From: Dokdonella immobilis
GTDB taxonomy: Bacteria; Pseudomonadota; Gammaproteobacteria; Xanthomonadales; Rhodanobacteraceae
Direction: 5' to 3'
Length of the DNA stretch: 64,000 nucleotides
Assembly: GCF_900115085.1 (NCBI RefSeq)
Contig: NZ_FOVF01000006.1
Span: forward strand, 62,001-126,000
Part shown: piece after piece, positions 25,557 to 35,854 of the stretch
Layout of the letters: each line of letters opens with the position of its first letter
Numbering within the stretch: the stretch's first letter is position 1
Program-made: the position numbers and the translations under genes
Notes under the pieces: generated by a model
The model's input: the letters and a program-made list of their open reading frames with translations, nothing else
What the model was told of the DNA's origin: nothing
The model's database searches: none

Positions 25557-28500
25557 CAGTTGACCCACTCGCGTGCATTGCGGAACAGGCGCAGCCAGGG
25601 CGAGGCTTCGCCCCATTCGCGAGGATGCCAGCTCATCTGCGCGCTACGGAAGACGCGCTCGGGATGCGGCATCAGGATCGTGACGCGGCCCTCGGCGGCC
25701 GAATAGCCGGCGGCGCCGTCGACCGAGCCGTTCGGGTTGAGCGGGAAGCGTTCGGTCGGGCGGCCGCTGCCATCGACATAGCGCAGACAGGGCTTCGCCT
25801 TGCGCGCCGAAGCCGGATTGTCGAAAACGACGCGGCCTTCGCCATGGGCAACCACCACCGGGATCCGCGAGCCCGCCATGCCGCGCAGGAAGATCGAGGG
25901 CGATTCCGAGATGCCCAGGGTGACCAGGCGTGCCTCGTACTGCTCGGAAAGATTGCGCTCGAAACGCGGCCAGTGCTCGGCGCCGGGAATGATCTCCTTG
26001 AGCCCCGACAGCATCTGGCAGCCATTGCAGACGCCGAGGGCGAAATGCGACGGATCGGCGAAGAACCCGGCGAACTGGTCGCGCAGGGCGTCGTTGAACA
26101 GGATCGATGCGGCCCAGCCGCGGCCGGCGCCGAGTACGTCGCCATAACTGAAGCCGCCGCAGGCGGCGAGGCCCCTGAACTCAGCCAGATTCCGGCGCCC
26201 GCTCTTGAGGTCGCTCATGTGCACGTCGACCGCATCGAATCCGGCCCGGGTGAAGGCGGCAGCCATCTCGACCTGGCCATTGACGCCCTGCTCGCGCAGG
26301 ATCGCCACGCGCGGCCGCCCGCGACTGGCGACGTAGCGGGCACACAGGTCCTCGTTGATATCAAAGGTCAGGCGCGGGCTGATGCCGGGATCCGACTCGC
26401 TGGTCCGCCATTCCAGCTCGGCGTCGGCGCAGACCGGATTGTCGCGCAGGCGCTGCATGGCGTGGCTGGTCTCCGACCACATCGCCATCAATTCGCTCCA
26501 TTCCCAGCTGGCGACGCGTTCGTCGTCATGGCGGATCTTCAGCTTCATGCGCGCATTCGGCCGACCCACCCGCGCGCACAGCTTGGCCAGGCCATGGCGC
26601 TCGATCAGGGCGAGGAATGCGTTGCGGTCGCTTTCGCGCACCTGCACGATCGCGCCGAGTTCCTCATTGAACAGGCCGCGCAGCATGTTGTCGGCCCAGC
26701 CACCCAGCTCGATGTCGAGACCGCAATGGCCGGCCAGGGCCATCTCGATCAGGGTGACGATGGCACCGCCGTCGGAGCGGTCGTGGTAGGCCAGCAGCAG
26801 GCCCTCGGCATTGGCCTCCTGGATGGCATTGAAAAAAGCACGCAGTCGCCCCGGATCATCGACATCCGGCGGCAGGTCGCCGGCGCGCTGGAAGACCTGG
26901 GTCAGCACCGAGCCGCCGAGGCGGCCGCGGCGCGCACCGAGATCGATGATCCAGAGTCCGGTATCTCCCTGGTCCAGCACCAATTGCGGCGTCAGTGCGC
27001 GGCGCGCGTCGCTGCTGCAGGCGAACGCCGTGGCGATCAGCGAAACCGGCGAAACGGTGCGCTGCGCCGATTCGCCGTGGGTCCAGCCAACCTGCATCGA
27101 CATCGAATCCTTGCCAACCGGGATCGAGATGCCGAGCGCCGGACACAACTCCATGCCGACCGCCCGCACCGCGTCGTACAGGGCCACGTCTTCACCCGGA
27201 TGATCGATCGCCGCCATCCAGTTCGCCGACATGCGCACCTCGTCGAGGCGCACCGGCGCCGCCACCAGGTTGGTCAAGGCCTCGCCGACCGCCATGCGCG
27301 CCGATGCCGCCGCGTCGAGCAGGGCCAGCGGCGTGCGCTCGCCGATCGCCATCGCCTCGCCGGCCTGGCCGCTGAAATCGTTCAGGGTCACCGCACAGTC
27401 GGCTACCGGCACCTGCCAGGGCCCGACCATCGGATCGCGCGAGCACAGGCCCCCGACGCTGCGGTCGCCGATCGTGACGAGGAAGGACTTGCTGCCGACG
27501 GCCGGAAAGCGCAGCACGCGCTCGATCGCCTCGTGCAGCTCGATGCCCTCGGTGTCCGCGATGATGGATAGCTTCTCGACGATGCGTCGCGAGTTGCGCT
27601 GCATGCGCGGCGGCTTGCCGAACAGGACCTCGAGCGGCAGGTCGATCGGCGTTCGCCGGGAATCGGGAATCGGGAATCGGGAATCGGAAAGCAGGAGCCT
27701 GCGTTCTTCGGTGGCATGGCCGACGACGGCGAACGGACAGCGTTCGCGCGCGCAGATCGATTCGAACAACGGCAGATCCGCGGGACGCAGCCCGAGCACA
27801 TAGCGTTCCTGCGACTCGTTGCACCAGAGCTGCATCGGGGACAGGTGTGGATCGTCGCTGGGAATGCGCTGCAGTTCGAGCTCGCCACCGACGCTCGAAT
27901 CGTTGAGCAATTCGGGAATCGCATTGGACAGTCCGCCGGCGCCGACGTCATGGATCGAGACCAGTGGATTGTCCGCACCGCGCGCGCAGCAGGCGTCGAT
28001 GACCTCCTGGCAGCGTCGCTGCATCTCGGCGTTGTCGCGCTGCACCGAGGCGAAGTCGAGTTCGGCCGAACTGGTGCCGGCCGCGACCGATGAGGCGGCG
28101 CCGCCACCGAGGCCGATCAGCATGGCCGGGCCGCCGAGGACGATCACACAATCGCCCGGCTGCAGGCTTCGTTTCTCCACGTGCGAGGGGCGCAGATTGG
28201 CCAGGCCGCCGGCGATCATGATCGGCTTGTCATAGCCCCGCAGCAGGCCGGTCTCGTCGGTGCCGTGCTCGTAGGTGCGGAAATAGCCGCCCAGACAGGG
28301 ACGACCGAATTCATTGTTGAACGCGGCTGCACCGATCGGTCCGTCGCGCATGATCTCGTAGGCCGTGGCGAAGCGCGGCGGCAGCGCGCGCTCGGGCTCC
28401 CAGGGACGCGGCAGCCCGGGGATGCGCAGATGGGAGACGCTGAATCCGGTCAGGCCGGCCTTGGGCTTGCCACCGCGACCGGTCGCGCCCTCGTCGCGAA

Positions 28501-29425
28501 TCTCGCCGCCGGATCCGGTCGCCGCGCCGGCGAACGGCGAAATCGCGGTCGGGTGATTGTGGGTCTCGACCTTGATCGCGTAGGGCACGGCCTCGCTGCT
28601 GGCGGCGAACACGCCGGTCTGCGGATCGGCAAGGAAGCGCTTGCCGACGTTGCCGGCGATCACCGCGGCATTGTCCTTGTAGGCCGAGAGGGTGTGCGCC
28701 GGCGACTGCTTGTGCGTGTTGCGGATCATCGCGAACAGCGAGAGCGGCTGCTTCTCGCCGTCGATCGTGAATTCGGCATTGAACACCTTGTGCCGGCAGT
28801 GTTCGGAATTGGCCTGGGCGAACATCATCAGTTCGGCATCGGTCGGGTCACGACCCAGCACGGCGTAGTTCTCGGCCAGATAGGCGATCTCGTCGGCGGC
28901 CAGGGCCAGGCCGAGGCGCCGATTGGCCGACTCGAGGGCAACCAGCGGCTCGCCGCCAAGCGCGATTCGCCCAAGCGGCTGGGCCGCGCCGACGTCGAAG
29001 AGACGATCGATTTCCGCGAGCTGGGTCAGGATCGACTCGGTCATCGGATCATGCAGGATGCCGATCACCGCCTTCCATCCCGCCGAGCCCGGTTGCGGGG
29101 CGCGCTCCAGTTCGACCGCGAGTGCGCGTTCGACCCGGCGGATGGCGAAACCGCAGTCGTGCAGGATATCGGTGGCCTTGCTCGACCACGGCGAAATCGT
29201 GCCGACCCGCGGCACCACCCAGAGCGCGGCCGGCTTCGGTGGCCCGGACGCCTGCAGGATCTTCTGCAGGCGATCCAGATCGACCGCACCTTCGTCGTCG
29301 GCCGCTGCGGCATAGACATGGCGCGCCGAACGCAGCGTGCAGCCGGCGGCGACGCCGGCAAGGGCCGCGTTCATTCGTTCAATGCGAAAGGCGGAGAGGG
29401 CCGGCTGGCCGTCGAGGACGATCAT
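25556..29425 (-). CDS. purL: Phosphoribosylformylglycinamidine synthase PurL (large, single-chain)
   Basis: 1289 residues, as in other Gram-negative single-chain enzymes (about 1295). It converts FGAR to FGAM with glutamine and ATP in purine synthesis. Visible parts: an N-terminal PurS-like domain, a linker, two synthetase halves ([41 protein letters not shown]), and a C-terminal glutaminase with the Cys nucleophile in LGVCNGCQM and MPHPERVFR. Residues 580-590 are encoded by a heptad repeat, giving a short insertion ([12 protein letters not shown]) where relatives have a shorter loop. The frame stays open, so the gene should be functional. Confidence 0.96.
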   Translation of the reverse strand: MIVLDGQPALSAFRIERMNAALAGVAAGCTLRSARHVYAAAADDEGAVDLDRLQKILQASGPPKPAALWVVPRVGTISPWSSKATDILHDCGFAIRRVERALAVELERAPQPGSAGWKAVIGILHDPMTESILTQLAEIDRLFDVGAAQPLGRIALGGEPLVALESANRRLGLALAADEIAYLAENYAVLGRDPTDAELMMFAQANSEHCRHKVFNAEFTIDGEKQPLSLFAMIRNTHKQSPAHTLSAYKDNAAVIAGNVGKRFLADPQTGVFAASSEAVPYAIKVETHNHPTAISPFAGAATGSGGEIRDEGATGRGGKPKAGLTGFSVSHLRIPGLPRPWEPERALPPRFATAYEIMRDGPIGAAAFNNEFGRPCLGGYFRTYEHGTDETGLLRGYDKPIMIAGGLANLRPSHVEKRSLQPGDCVIVLGGPAMLIGLGGGAASSVAAGTSSAELDFASVQRDNAEMQRRCQEVIDACCARGADNPLVSIHDVGAGGLSNAIPELLNDSSVGGELELQRIPSDDPHLSPMQLWCNESQERYVLGLRPADLPLFESICARERCPFAVVGHATEERRLLLSDSRFPIPDSRRTPIDLPLEVLFGKPPRMQRNSRRIVEKLSIIADTEGIELHEAIERVLRFPAVGSKSFLVTIGDRSVGGLCSRDPMVGPWQVPVADCAVTLNDFSGQAGEAMAIGERTPLALLDAAASARMAVGEALTNLVAAPVRLDEVRMSANWMAAIDHPGEDVALYDAVRAVGMELCPALGISIPVGKDSMSMQVGWTHGESAQRTVSPVSLIATAFACSSDARRALTPQLVLDQGDTGLWIIDLGARRGRLGGSVLTQVFQRAGDLPPDVDDPGRLRAFFNAIQEANAEGLLLAYHDRSDGGAIVTLIEMALAGHCGLDIELGGWADNMLRGLFNEELGAIVQVRESDRNAFLALIERHGLAKLCARVGRPNARMKLKIRHDDERVASWEWSELMAMWSETSHAMQRLRDNPVCADAELEWRTSESDPGISPRLTFDINEDLCARYVASRGRPRVAILREQGVNGQVEMAAAFTRAGFDAVDVHMSDLKSGRRNLAEFRGLAACGGFSYGDVLGAGRGWAASILFNDALRDQFAGFFADPSHFALGVCNGCQMLSGLKEIIPGAEHWPRFERNLSEQYEARLVTLGISESPSIFLRGMAGSRIPVVVAHGEGRVVFDNPASARKAKPCLRYVDGSGRPTERFPLNPNGSVDGAAGYSAAEGRVTILMPHPERVFRSAQMSWHPREWGEASPWLRLFRNAREWVN
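27657..27687. repeat. GGGAATC heptad array inside purL
   Basis: Four direct copies of GGGAATC lie within the coding sequence, in frame. No inverted partner arm is seen nearby, unlike the intergenic copies. It adds about six residues to a surface loop, as judged against the shorter loop I recall in E. coli PurL. Confidence 0.85.
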
Positions 29426-29537
29426 GGCAGTCGGATTGCAAGGGTCGCGAATGATAGCCGAAGCCGCGCCCCGACGAGAACCCGAGCACCCGCGGCCGGC
29501 CCTCGGCCACGGGCGTCGCCCCTGCGCGCCGGAACCC

Positions 29538-30278
29538 TCAGGCGCCGGGCTTTTCCTGCGCCGCGACGCGCTCGAGCTGGGCCTGCAACTGGTCCGGGGT
29601 CAGGTAGCCGCCGATCTTGCTGCCATCCGGAGCGAACACGGTCGGTGTGCCGTCGACGCCGACATCGATGCCGAGCTGGTATTCCTCGGTCACGGGATTG
29701 TCGCATTGCAGCGGTGCCGGATCGCTGCCGGCCTTGGCGGCGGTGAATGCAGACTGCCGATCCTTTGCGCACCAGACCGAAACGGCCTTGGCGAACGAAG
29801 GCGTGCCGGGACCACTGCGCGGGAAGAACAGGTAGTCGACCTGGATGCCGCGCTCGTTGTACTCGGCGATGTGCGAATGCATCTTGCGGCAATAGCCGCA
29901 GTCGATGTCGGTGAACACCGTCACCTTGTACTTCGGCTTGGATGTCGGCTTGAAGCTGATGCGCTTGGATTCCGGGTAGGCGTCGAGCTTGGCCACGTTG
30001 ACGCGGGCGAGGCGCGCCGCGGTCAGGTCGAGCTTGGCGTCGGCGTCATAGAGGGTGCCCTGCAGGACGTAGCGACCGTCGGCACTGACATAGAGCAGCT
30101 GGCTGCCGACCACGGCCTGGTAGTAGCCGTCGATCGGGGCCTTTTCGAGGGCCTCGATCTTGCGGTCCTGGACGAGTTTCTGGATCGCGTCGCGGGCCGC
30201 CTGGTCACCCTTGTCGGCGGCCTGGGCCAACGGCACCACGGCGGAAAACACGAGCGCGGCAATGACGGGGAATTTCAT
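29538..30278 (-). CDS. dsbC: DsbC-like disulfide isomerase 1 (CGYC)
   Basis: 246 residues with a signal peptide (ending AQA) and the two DsbC parts: an N-terminal dimerisation domain ([27 protein letters not shown]) and a thioredoxin domain. The active site is C127-G-Y-C130, identical to E. coli DsbC; the cis-Pro loop is DGTPTVF. A second Cys pair (VWCAKDR and LQCDNP) matches the structural disulfide of DsbC. It corrects wrong disulfides in the periplasm. It is the last of three tandem paralogues, 29 bp after the second. Confidence 0.92.
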   Translation of the reverse strand: MKFPVIAALVFSAVVPLAQAADKGDQAARDAIQKLVQDRKIEALEKAPIDGYYQAVVGSQLLYVSADGRYVLQGTLYDADAKLDLTAARLARVNVAKLDAYPESKRISFKPTSKPKYKVTVFTDIDCGYCRKMHSHIAEYNERGIQVDYLFFPRSGPGTPSFAKAVSVWCAKDRQSAFTAAKAGSDPAPLQCDNPVTEEYQLGIDVGVDGTPTVFAPDGSKIGGYLTPDQLQAQLERVAAQEKPGA

Positions 30279-30307
30279 GAGTTTTACCTTTGGAGTGAGT
30301 GCCGTGC

Positions 30308-31039
30308 TCAACGCGGCGCAACAGGATTCTTGGCCAGGTGCTCGAGCTCGGCAGCCAGCTTGTCCGGGGCCAGGGCGATCTGCGGCGCAACGCGCGAGCC
30401 ATCGGAGGCAAGCATGGTCGGGGTGCCGTTGATGCCGATCTGACGAGCGACCCGGGTCGACTCGGCGATCGGATTGTCGCAGGTCGCGTTGCCGGTCGGC
30501 GCACCGGTCATGGCCGCGCTGAACGCGGTCTTGCGATCGATCGCGCACCAAACGGCCTCGGCCTTCTTGTCGGCACCGGGGTGGATGTCCAGCGGCAGGA
30601 AAACGTACTCGACGGCGATGCCGGCATCGTTGTAGGCCTGGATCTGCTGGTGGAAGCGGCGGCAGAACGGGCAATCGATGTCGGTAAACACGGTGACCGA
30701 GTATTTCGGATCCTTCGGCGCGAAGATGATCCGCTTGTCGGGGCCGATCGCCTTCAGCGACGCGAGCCGGGTCCTGGCCCTGGCCGCCTCGGTGATGTCA
30801 CGGCGACTGTCGACGTCGATGGCACTGCCGTCGAGAACGTAGCGGCCATCCTTGCTGACATAGATGAACTGGCTGCCGACGATGGCCTCGTAGAAGCCCG
30901 GAATCACCGATTCCTGGACCACATCGATCTTGACCTGGGGGGCGAGCTTGCCCATCGCCGCTTGCACGGTTTCCTCGGGCGTGGCTGCGGAGGCGCCAAA
31001 GGCGAAGAGAAGCAGGAAAAGCAGGACGATGTGACGCAT
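30308..31039 (-). CDS. DsbC-like disulfide isomerase 2 (CPFC)
   Basis: 243 residues with a signal peptide (cleavage near ASA). The domain order is as in DsbC, but the active site is C123-P-F-C126, the cis-Pro loop is NGTPTML and the second Cys pair (VWCAIDR, ATCDNP) is kept. CPxC sites usually have a different redox potential from CGYC, so this copy may act more as oxidant or on other substrates; that is inference. GAGG lies six bases before the ATG. It stands 18 bp after the third copy and 29 bp before the first, forming an operon. Confidence 0.88.
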   Translation of the reverse strand: MRHIVLLFLLLFAFGASAATPEETVQAAMGKLAPQVKIDVVQESVIPGFYEAIVGSQFIYVSKDGRYVLDGSAIDVDSRRDITEAARARTRLASLKAIGPDKRIIFAPKDPKYSVTVFTDIDCPFCRRFHQQIQAYNDAGIAVEYVFLPLDIHPGADKKAEAVWCAIDRKTAFSAAMTGAPTGNATCDNPIAESTRVARQIGINGTPTMLASDGSRVAPQIALAPDKLAAELEHLAKNPVAPR

Positions 31040-31057
31040 GGATTACCTCGGAAAGTC

Positions 31058-31819
31058 TCAACGACCAGCCGCGGAAGCGGCCAGGGCGGATGGATCGGCA
31101 ACGGCGGAAATTCGCTGCAGCTGGGCGAGCAGGCGCTGCGGCGACATGAGGATGGTGGAATCGATGACGCTGCCGTCCGCGGCGATCGCCGTCGGCGTCT
31201 GCACGACGCCGATCTCGCTGCCGGCATGGCGCATCCGGGTCAGCGGATTCGGACAATCATGGGCTCCTGGCGACTGCCCGCGCAGGGCCGCAGTGTAGGC
31301 CAGCTGACGATCCGCCGAACACCAGACTGCGATCGACTTGAGATCGGCGCCCGGATGGATGCTGAGCGGGAAGAACACGTAATCGAAGGCGATGCCGAGC
31401 GCATTGTAATCGTCGATGCGCGAATGCAGCCGGCGGCAGAACGGGCAATCGACGTCGGTGAACACGGTGATGCGATATTTCGGTTTGGCCGGCGCAAAAC
31501 TCAGGCGCTCTTTCGGACCGAGCGTTGCAAGCAATTCACGACGCTTCGCCGCCATGCTCGCCTCGCTCAGGCTGACACCCTTCTCGAGGTCCTCGACCGG
31601 ACCGCGGACGAGGTAGCGCCCGTCTTCGCTGGCGTAGGCGACCTGGCCCGCGATGACGCCTTCGTAGTAGCCGGGCAACGCGGATTTGCGGAATGCGCTG
31701 ACCTGCTGCATCGGCGCGATTTTCTGGATTGCCGCCCGCGCCGCATCGCCCTCGGCGGCCTCGGCCTGGCCCAGGATGGCGCTGGATACGACCACGCAAA
31801 GCGCGCACAGAACCTTCAT
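31058..31819 (-). CDS. DsbC-like disulfide isomerase 3 (CPFC, altered cis-Pro loop)
   Basis: 253 residues. A short signal peptide with two internal Cys (VLCALCVVVSS) is followed by a DsbC-like dimerisation domain (LPGYYEGVIAGQVAYASEDGRYL) and a thioredoxin domain with C125-P-F-C128. The structural Cys pair is kept (VWCSADR, HDCPNP), but the cis-Pro loop reads VVQTPTAI instead of GTPT, the most divergent of the three. ATG 31819 follows a TTG that could also start. It is first in the three-gene operon. Its specificity may differ from the others; the operon has no DsbD-like reductase in view. Confidence 0.87.
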   Translation of the reverse strand: MKVLCALCVVVSSAILGQAEAAEGDAARAAIQKIAPMQQVSAFRKSALPGYYEGVIAGQVAYASEDGRYLVRGPVEDLEKGVSLSEASMAAKRRELLATLGPKERLSFAPAKPKYRITVFTDVDCPFCRRLHSRIDDYNALGIAFDYVFFPLSIHPGADLKSIAVWCSADRQLAYTAALRGQSPGAHDCPNPLTRMRHAGSEIGVVQTPTAIAADGSVIDSTILMSPQRLLAQLQRISAVADPSALAASAAGR

Positions 31820-31967
31820 CAAGCTGGAATTACCTCGAGCATCCGGTCCTCAAGGGACCCTGGGAACCGGCGATGGTTCCGTTGCAGCCCACAATTTTCG
31901 CATGGACCGCTGCCCTGCGGAACCCCGATGCGGCAGGCCAGCCCTGGTCGGATGGAGCCTCTGGCGT

Positions 31968-32918
31968 TCAGCCACGGGGATGGTGCTGCGCGTGCAGGCG
32001 CTTGAGCCCCTCCTTGGCCACCAGGGTGTAGATCTGCGTGGTCGACAGGGAGCTGTGTCCGAGCAGCATCTGCAAGGCGCGCAGGTCGGCGCCGTGGTTG
32101 AGCAGATGGGTGGCGAAGGAATGCCGCAGCCCATGCGGGGAAATGCGCTTGCCGGCGATTCCGGCAGTCAACGCGTATTTCTTGACCAGGTTCCAGAACA
32201 TCTGCCGGGTCATGCCGCTGCGCCGCGCGGTCACGAACAGGGCGTCGACGCGCGCGCCCTTGAGCAAGCCCATGCGCGACTCGCCAACATAGCGCACCAA
32301 CCAGTGCTGCGCTTCCGCTCCGATCGGCACGAGCCGCTCCTTGCCGCCCTTGCCGGTCACGCGCAGGACGCCCTGGCGCAGGTTGACCTGGTCCGAGCGC
32401 AGGCCGACCAGCTCACTGACGCGCAGGCCGGTCGCATACATGAGCTCGAGCATGGCCCGGTCACGCAGGCCGAGCGGCGTCTCGGCGGGCGCCTTCAGGA
32501 GGGCCTCGATCTCGCTTTCGGCGAGCGCCTTGGGCAGCCCGCGCGGCAGCCGCGGCGCGTCGATCAGCAGGGTCGGGTCCTCGGCGATCGCACCATCGCG
32601 TTGCAGGGCACGGTAGAAATGACGCAGAGCGGAGAGCAATCGTGCATTCGATCGCGCACTGTAGCCACGTCCGCTGACACCTCCCTTCTGCGAACGGGCC
32701 GAAAGATAGCGATAGAGCAGCTCGCGCCCGCAGACGGCCAGGCCCGAAGCCTGGGCCGGTGCCGCCAGCCAGCGCGAAAAGGCTTCGAGGTCCCGGCGAT
32801 AGCTGGCCAGGGTATTGTCGGCCAGCCCGAGTTCGGACCAGGCGCGTTCGAGGAACTGGTCGATCAGCGCGCGATCGGCACTCGATACTTCGCTGCGCTT
32901 GGAGACTTCGGCGGGCAC
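31968..32918 (-). CDS. xerD: Tyrosine recombinase XerD
   Basis: About 316 residues from a GTG at 32918; a TTG at 32954 would add 12. The N-terminal SAM-like DNA-binding domain (LADNTLASYRRDLEAFSRWL) precedes the catalytic domain with the R (YATGLRVSEL), K (TGKGGKER), HxxR (SPHGLRHSFATHLL), H (LGHSSLS) and the nucleophile Tyr (TTQIYTLV). With XerC it resolves chromosome dimers at dif at division. The place next to lptFG and the dsbC group is typical of the chromosome in this order, so this is a housekeeping enzyme and not a phage integrase. Confidence 0.93.
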   Translation of the reverse strand: MPAEVSKRSEVSSADRALIDQFLERAWSELGLADNTLASYRRDLEAFSRWLAAPAQASGLAVCGRELLYRYLSARSQKGGVSGRGYSARSNARLLSALRHFYRALQRDGAIAEDPTLLIDAPRLPRGLPKALAESEIEALLKAPAETPLGLRDRAMLELMYATGLRVSELVGLRSDQVNLRQGVLRVTGKGGKERLVPIGAEAQHWLVRYVGESRMGLLKGARVDALFVTARRSGMTRQMFWNLVKKYALTAGIAGKRISPHGLRHSFATHLLNHGADLRALQMLLGHSSLSTTQIYTLVAKEGLKRLHAQHHPRG

Positions 32919-32991
32919 GTGCGGGCGGGGTCCTTCTTGCGTGGGCTTGCACAAACGGGGAGGCTAGCGCGAATTTCCCTTGCGCACGATC

Positions 32992-33435
32992 ATGAACACC
33001 TTCGAATCCGCCCCGCTCTGGCGGCGCCTGGCTGCCCTCCTCTACGATGCTCTGGTCCTCGTCGCGATCTGGATGGGCGCGGCGGCCCTGGTCCTGCTGG
33101 CCTTTCGCGGCGAGGTCGACGTCGCCCATCAGCCGCCGCTCTATCACTTCGTCCTGCAGGGCGTGCTGCTGGTCCTGACCGCGCTCTATTTCATCGTCTC
33201 CTGGACCCGCGGCGGCCAGACCATCGGCATGCGCGCCTGGCGCGTCTCGATCCTCGACGCGAAGGGCCACTTCCCCGATACGCGCCGCTCGCTTGCGCGC
33301 TTCCTGCTCGCAACAGGCTCGGCCCTGCTGCTCGGCGTGGGCTTCGTCTGGTGCCTGTTCGACCCAGACCGCCGCGCCCTGCACGATATCCTCGCGAGGA
33401 CCCGCATGGTCCATCTCCACAAGCCCGACGCCTGA
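32992..33435 (+). CDS. RDD family membrane protein
   Basis: 147 residues with the RDD features: an Arg in the first segment (RRLAALLYDALVLVAIW), the Asp of YDA, then a third segment and a conserved end (FDPDRRALHDILARTRMV). Three membrane segments are seen. Function is uncertain in the family; roles as ion exchangers have been proposed for some members. It sits alone on the + strand between xerD and lptG, a common neighbour arrangement. ATG 32992 is chosen over a TTG four codons upstream. Confidence 0.88.
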   Translation: MNTFESAPLWRRLAALLYDALVLVAIWMGAAALVLLAFRGEVDVAHQPPLYHFVLQGVLLVLTALYFIVSWTRGGQTIGMRAWRVSILDAKGHFPDTRRSLARFLLATGSALLLGVGFVWCLFDPDRRALHDILARTRMVHLHKPDA

Positions 33436-33482
33436 GCGCCTGAACCTCGGCACAGACCGCGGCTCAGGCCGCTAGCGCTTTT

Positions 33483-33513
33483 CGAATCCCGAATCCCCAA
33501 TCCCGAATCCCGG
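33483..33513. repeat. CGAATCC heptad array (RDD gene-lptG)
   Basis: A single array of about four heptads (rc GGGATTC, one GGGGATT variant) lies between the convergent RDD and lptG genes. No partner arm is visible; it ends five bases before the lptG stop codon. Confidence 0.8.
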
Positions 33514-33517
33514 CTTT

Positions 33518-34618
33518 CTAGGCAAACCGCCGGAACCAGGCAAACGCCAGCGCAATCAGCAATGCCGGCGGAATCATGTTCGCCAGCGCCGGCGGCAATC
33601 CGTAGACGGCGCCGAGGTTGACCGCGGCGCGCTGCAGGAAGAAGAAGCCGATCGAAAGCACGATGCCGATGAACAGGCGCTTGGCTAGGCCACCGCTGCG
33701 CAGTGCGCCGAAGGCGAACGGCAAGGCACAAAAGGCGAGCACGAGCACGTTGACCGGATAGAACAACCGCGCCCAATAGGCTTCGCGGAAATTACGCGAG
33801 TCCTGGCCGTTGCGTTCGAGATAGGCGATGTTGCGCCCGAGGTCGCGCAGGTTGAGGTAGTCGAGGTTGACGATGCTGAGCGCCAGCACGTCGGGATCGA
33901 GGCCCGATGACCACTGCATTTCGGCACTCTGCGTACTCGTCGCCGAGGCCTCGGCGAACACCGTGCGACGCAGGTCGTAAAGGGTCCACTGCCCGGCGGC
34001 GTGCTCGGCCCGCGCCGCCACCGACAGCGTGGTCAGCCGGCCGTCGTCGTCGAATTCGAAGACGCGCACGCGACTCAGGTCCACGACTTCGCCGTCGTCT
34101 GTCTGCCGGGTGCGGCCACTGCCGGCATTGACGAAGGTATTGCCGTCGCGTGCCCAGATGCTGCCGCCCTTGGCCAGGCTGACATCCTTCGACTTCGCCG
34201 ACAGCGCCAGCGCCCTGGCACTCTGTTCGCCCAAGGGTGCCAGGGTCTCGCCGATCGCGACGACGAGAGCGGTCAGCAGGACCAGGGTCAGTGCGACCGA
34301 TGCGCAGATGCGAAGCTTTGACATGCCGGCGGCACGCAGCGCGGTCAGCTCGCCGGTACCGGCCAGCGCGCCGAGACCGGCCAGGCCACCGATCAGGGCC
34401 GCATAGCCGAACATCTCGTAGAGCCGCCGCGGCACGGTCAGCAAGGTGTAGCTGGCGGCCTTGGCCAGGGTGTAGCTGCCACGGCCGACGTCGTTGAGCT
34501 CGCCGACGAAGATCGTGAAGGCGTCGAAACCGACCAGCACGAACCAGGTCAGGCCAACCGCGGCCAGGACCGAGAGGCCGACCAGGCGGTCGACCCGCTT
34601 GAAACGCCAGCGGGTCAT
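33518..34618 (-). CDS. lptG: LPS export permease LptG
   Basis: 366 residues. Three N-terminal membrane segments, a periplasmic beta-jellyroll (WARDGNTFVNAG... LSRVRVFEFDDDGRL) and three C-terminal segments (LFYPVNVLVLAFCALPFAFGA onward) form the LptG architecture. With LptF and the LptB ATPase it extracts LPS from the inner membrane and passes it to LptC/A. The ATG at 34618 overlaps the lptF stop (ATGA). The length matches the family (about 360). Confidence 0.94.
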   Translation of the reverse strand: MTRWRFKRVDRLVGLSVLAAVGLTWFVLVGFDAFTIFVGELNDVGRGSYTLAKAASYTLLTVPRRLYEMFGYAALIGGLAGLGALAGTGELTALRAAGMSKLRICASVALTLVLLTALVVAIGETLAPLGEQSARALALSAKSKDVSLAKGGSIWARDGNTFVNAGSGRTRQTDDGEVVDLSRVRVFEFDDDGRLTTLSVAARAEHAAGQWTLYDLRRTVFAEASATSTQSAEMQWSSGLDPDVLALSIVNLDYLNLRDLGRNIAYLERNGQDSRNFREAYWARLFYPVNVLVLAFCALPFAFGALRSGGLAKRLFIGIVLSIGFFFLQRAAVNLGAVYGLPPALANMIPPALLIALAFAWFRRFA

Positions 34619-35724
34619 GCCGCCCCCCGCCGACGCCGGCGGCCGAGACGCTGACCACGACGGATCAGCCAGAACGCGATCAGCAGGGTCGGCAGGTAGA
34701 CCCACCACAGGCCGAATGCCGGCGACAGCTTGCCGTGCGCGATCCACGAGCGCCCGAGGGCGAGGAAGTTCGCGTACGCGATGTAGCCGAGCACGGCGAC
34801 GATCAGGCTGGCATAGCGCGGCTGGCGTGGGTTGCTGCGCGACAGCGGCAGGGCCAACAGGGCCAGGACCATGGTCGAAACGAGCGGCGCCAGCCGCCAG
34901 TGCAGTTCGGCGCGCTGCACGGTGTCGGTGCTGGTCCAGAGTTCACGGGTCGGCGCCGCGCGCTTGACCGCGTCGGAGTTGTCGACCGCGTCGTTGTCGG
35001 CCAGCTTGATGTCGTTGCGCTCGAAGCGGAGCAGGCGGAAGTCGTCCTGGCCGGGCTGGCCCTCGACGCGGAAACCGTCCTTCAGCGAGAGGAAACGATC
35101 GCCGCCCGAGGTATCGCGATAAAGCTCGCCGCGGCGGGCCGTGATGATGTTGATCCGCGAAGTGCCGTCCTCGTCGAGGCGTTCGCTCTCGACGAACATG
35201 CGCTCGAATTTCGAGCCTTCCGGCGACATGTCGCCGACATAGATGATGCCTTCGCGTCCCGGCAGGGCGACGAAACGCCCCGGCTCGAGGCCGGCGATCA
35301 GCAGGGATCGGTTGGCCTCGTCGACCAGATGCTGGGAAAAGCGCACTGCCATCGGCGCGATCCAGAACCCGACCAGGCCGAGGACGAGGGCGACCGGGAC
35401 CACGAGCAGGGCGAGCGGGCGCATGAGTCCGCTGACGCGGAGCCCGGAGGTGCTCAGGACCGCCATTTCGCTGTCCCGGTAGAGCCGGCCATAGGCCAGC
35501 AGGATGCCGAGGAAGGTGGCCAGCGGCAGCAGCACGTTGAGGCTGTCGATCGCGCGCAGGCCGATCATGGCGACCAGCAGATCGGCCGGCACGCGGCCAC
35601 GCGCAACCAGGTTGAGCACGGCGATCAGCGATTCGCCGATGCTGATCAGGAGCAGGACCGCGGTGATGGCGAGAAACGCCAGCGCAAGTTCGCGGAGCAG
35701 GTAGCGATCGATGATGCGCAGCAA
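34615..35724 (-). CDS. lptF: LPS export permease LptF
   Basis: 369 residues with the LptF opening (LRIIDRYLLRELALAFLAI) and the same two-times-three-segment topology around a periplasmic domain (GRFVALPGREGIIYVGDM). It is the partner of LptG. The start is a TTG at 35724: an in-frame stop lies just upstream and there is no ATG before the conserved start. A weak start might limit LptF/LptG synthesis. The gene is divergent from pepA, and both promoters must lie in the 130 bp between them. Confidence 0.93.
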   Translation of the reverse strand: MLRIIDRYLLRELALAFLAITAVLLLISIGESLIAVLNLVARGRVPADLLVAMIGLRAIDSLNVLLPLATFLGILLAYGRLYRDSEMAVLSTSGLRVSGLMRPLALLVVPVALVLGLVGFWIAPMAVRFSQHLVDEANRSLLIAGLEPGRFVALPGREGIIYVGDMSPEGSKFERMFVESERLDEDGTSRINIITARRGELYRDTSGGDRFLSLKDGFRVEGQPGQDDFRLLRFERNDIKLADNDAVDNSDAVKRAAPTRELWTSTDTVQRAELHWRLAPLVSTMVLALLALPLSRSNPRQPRYASLIVAVLGYIAYANFLALGRSWIAHGKLSPAFGLWWVYLPTLLIAFWLIRRGQRLGRRRRRGAA

Positions 35725-35854
35725 CGGGGTTCTCTATGCCTTAGAATGAGGGGTTTGGCGCCTCGAAAGAATCGCGCGCAGCCCCGCAAGTCTAACGGCC
35801 CGAACGGCGCCGCGCGTGGCTATCGCCATTTTTTTCCCGAATCCGGAACCCGCA

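Noticed and set aside
27657-27687. Heptad arrays as a CRISPR
   Set aside because: Heptads are contiguous without spacers and no cas gene is present.
31968-32918. Tyrosine recombinase as a phage or element integrase
   Set aside because: Sequence and gene neighbourhood fit housekeeping XerD; no attachment sites, phage genes or tRNA lie nearby.
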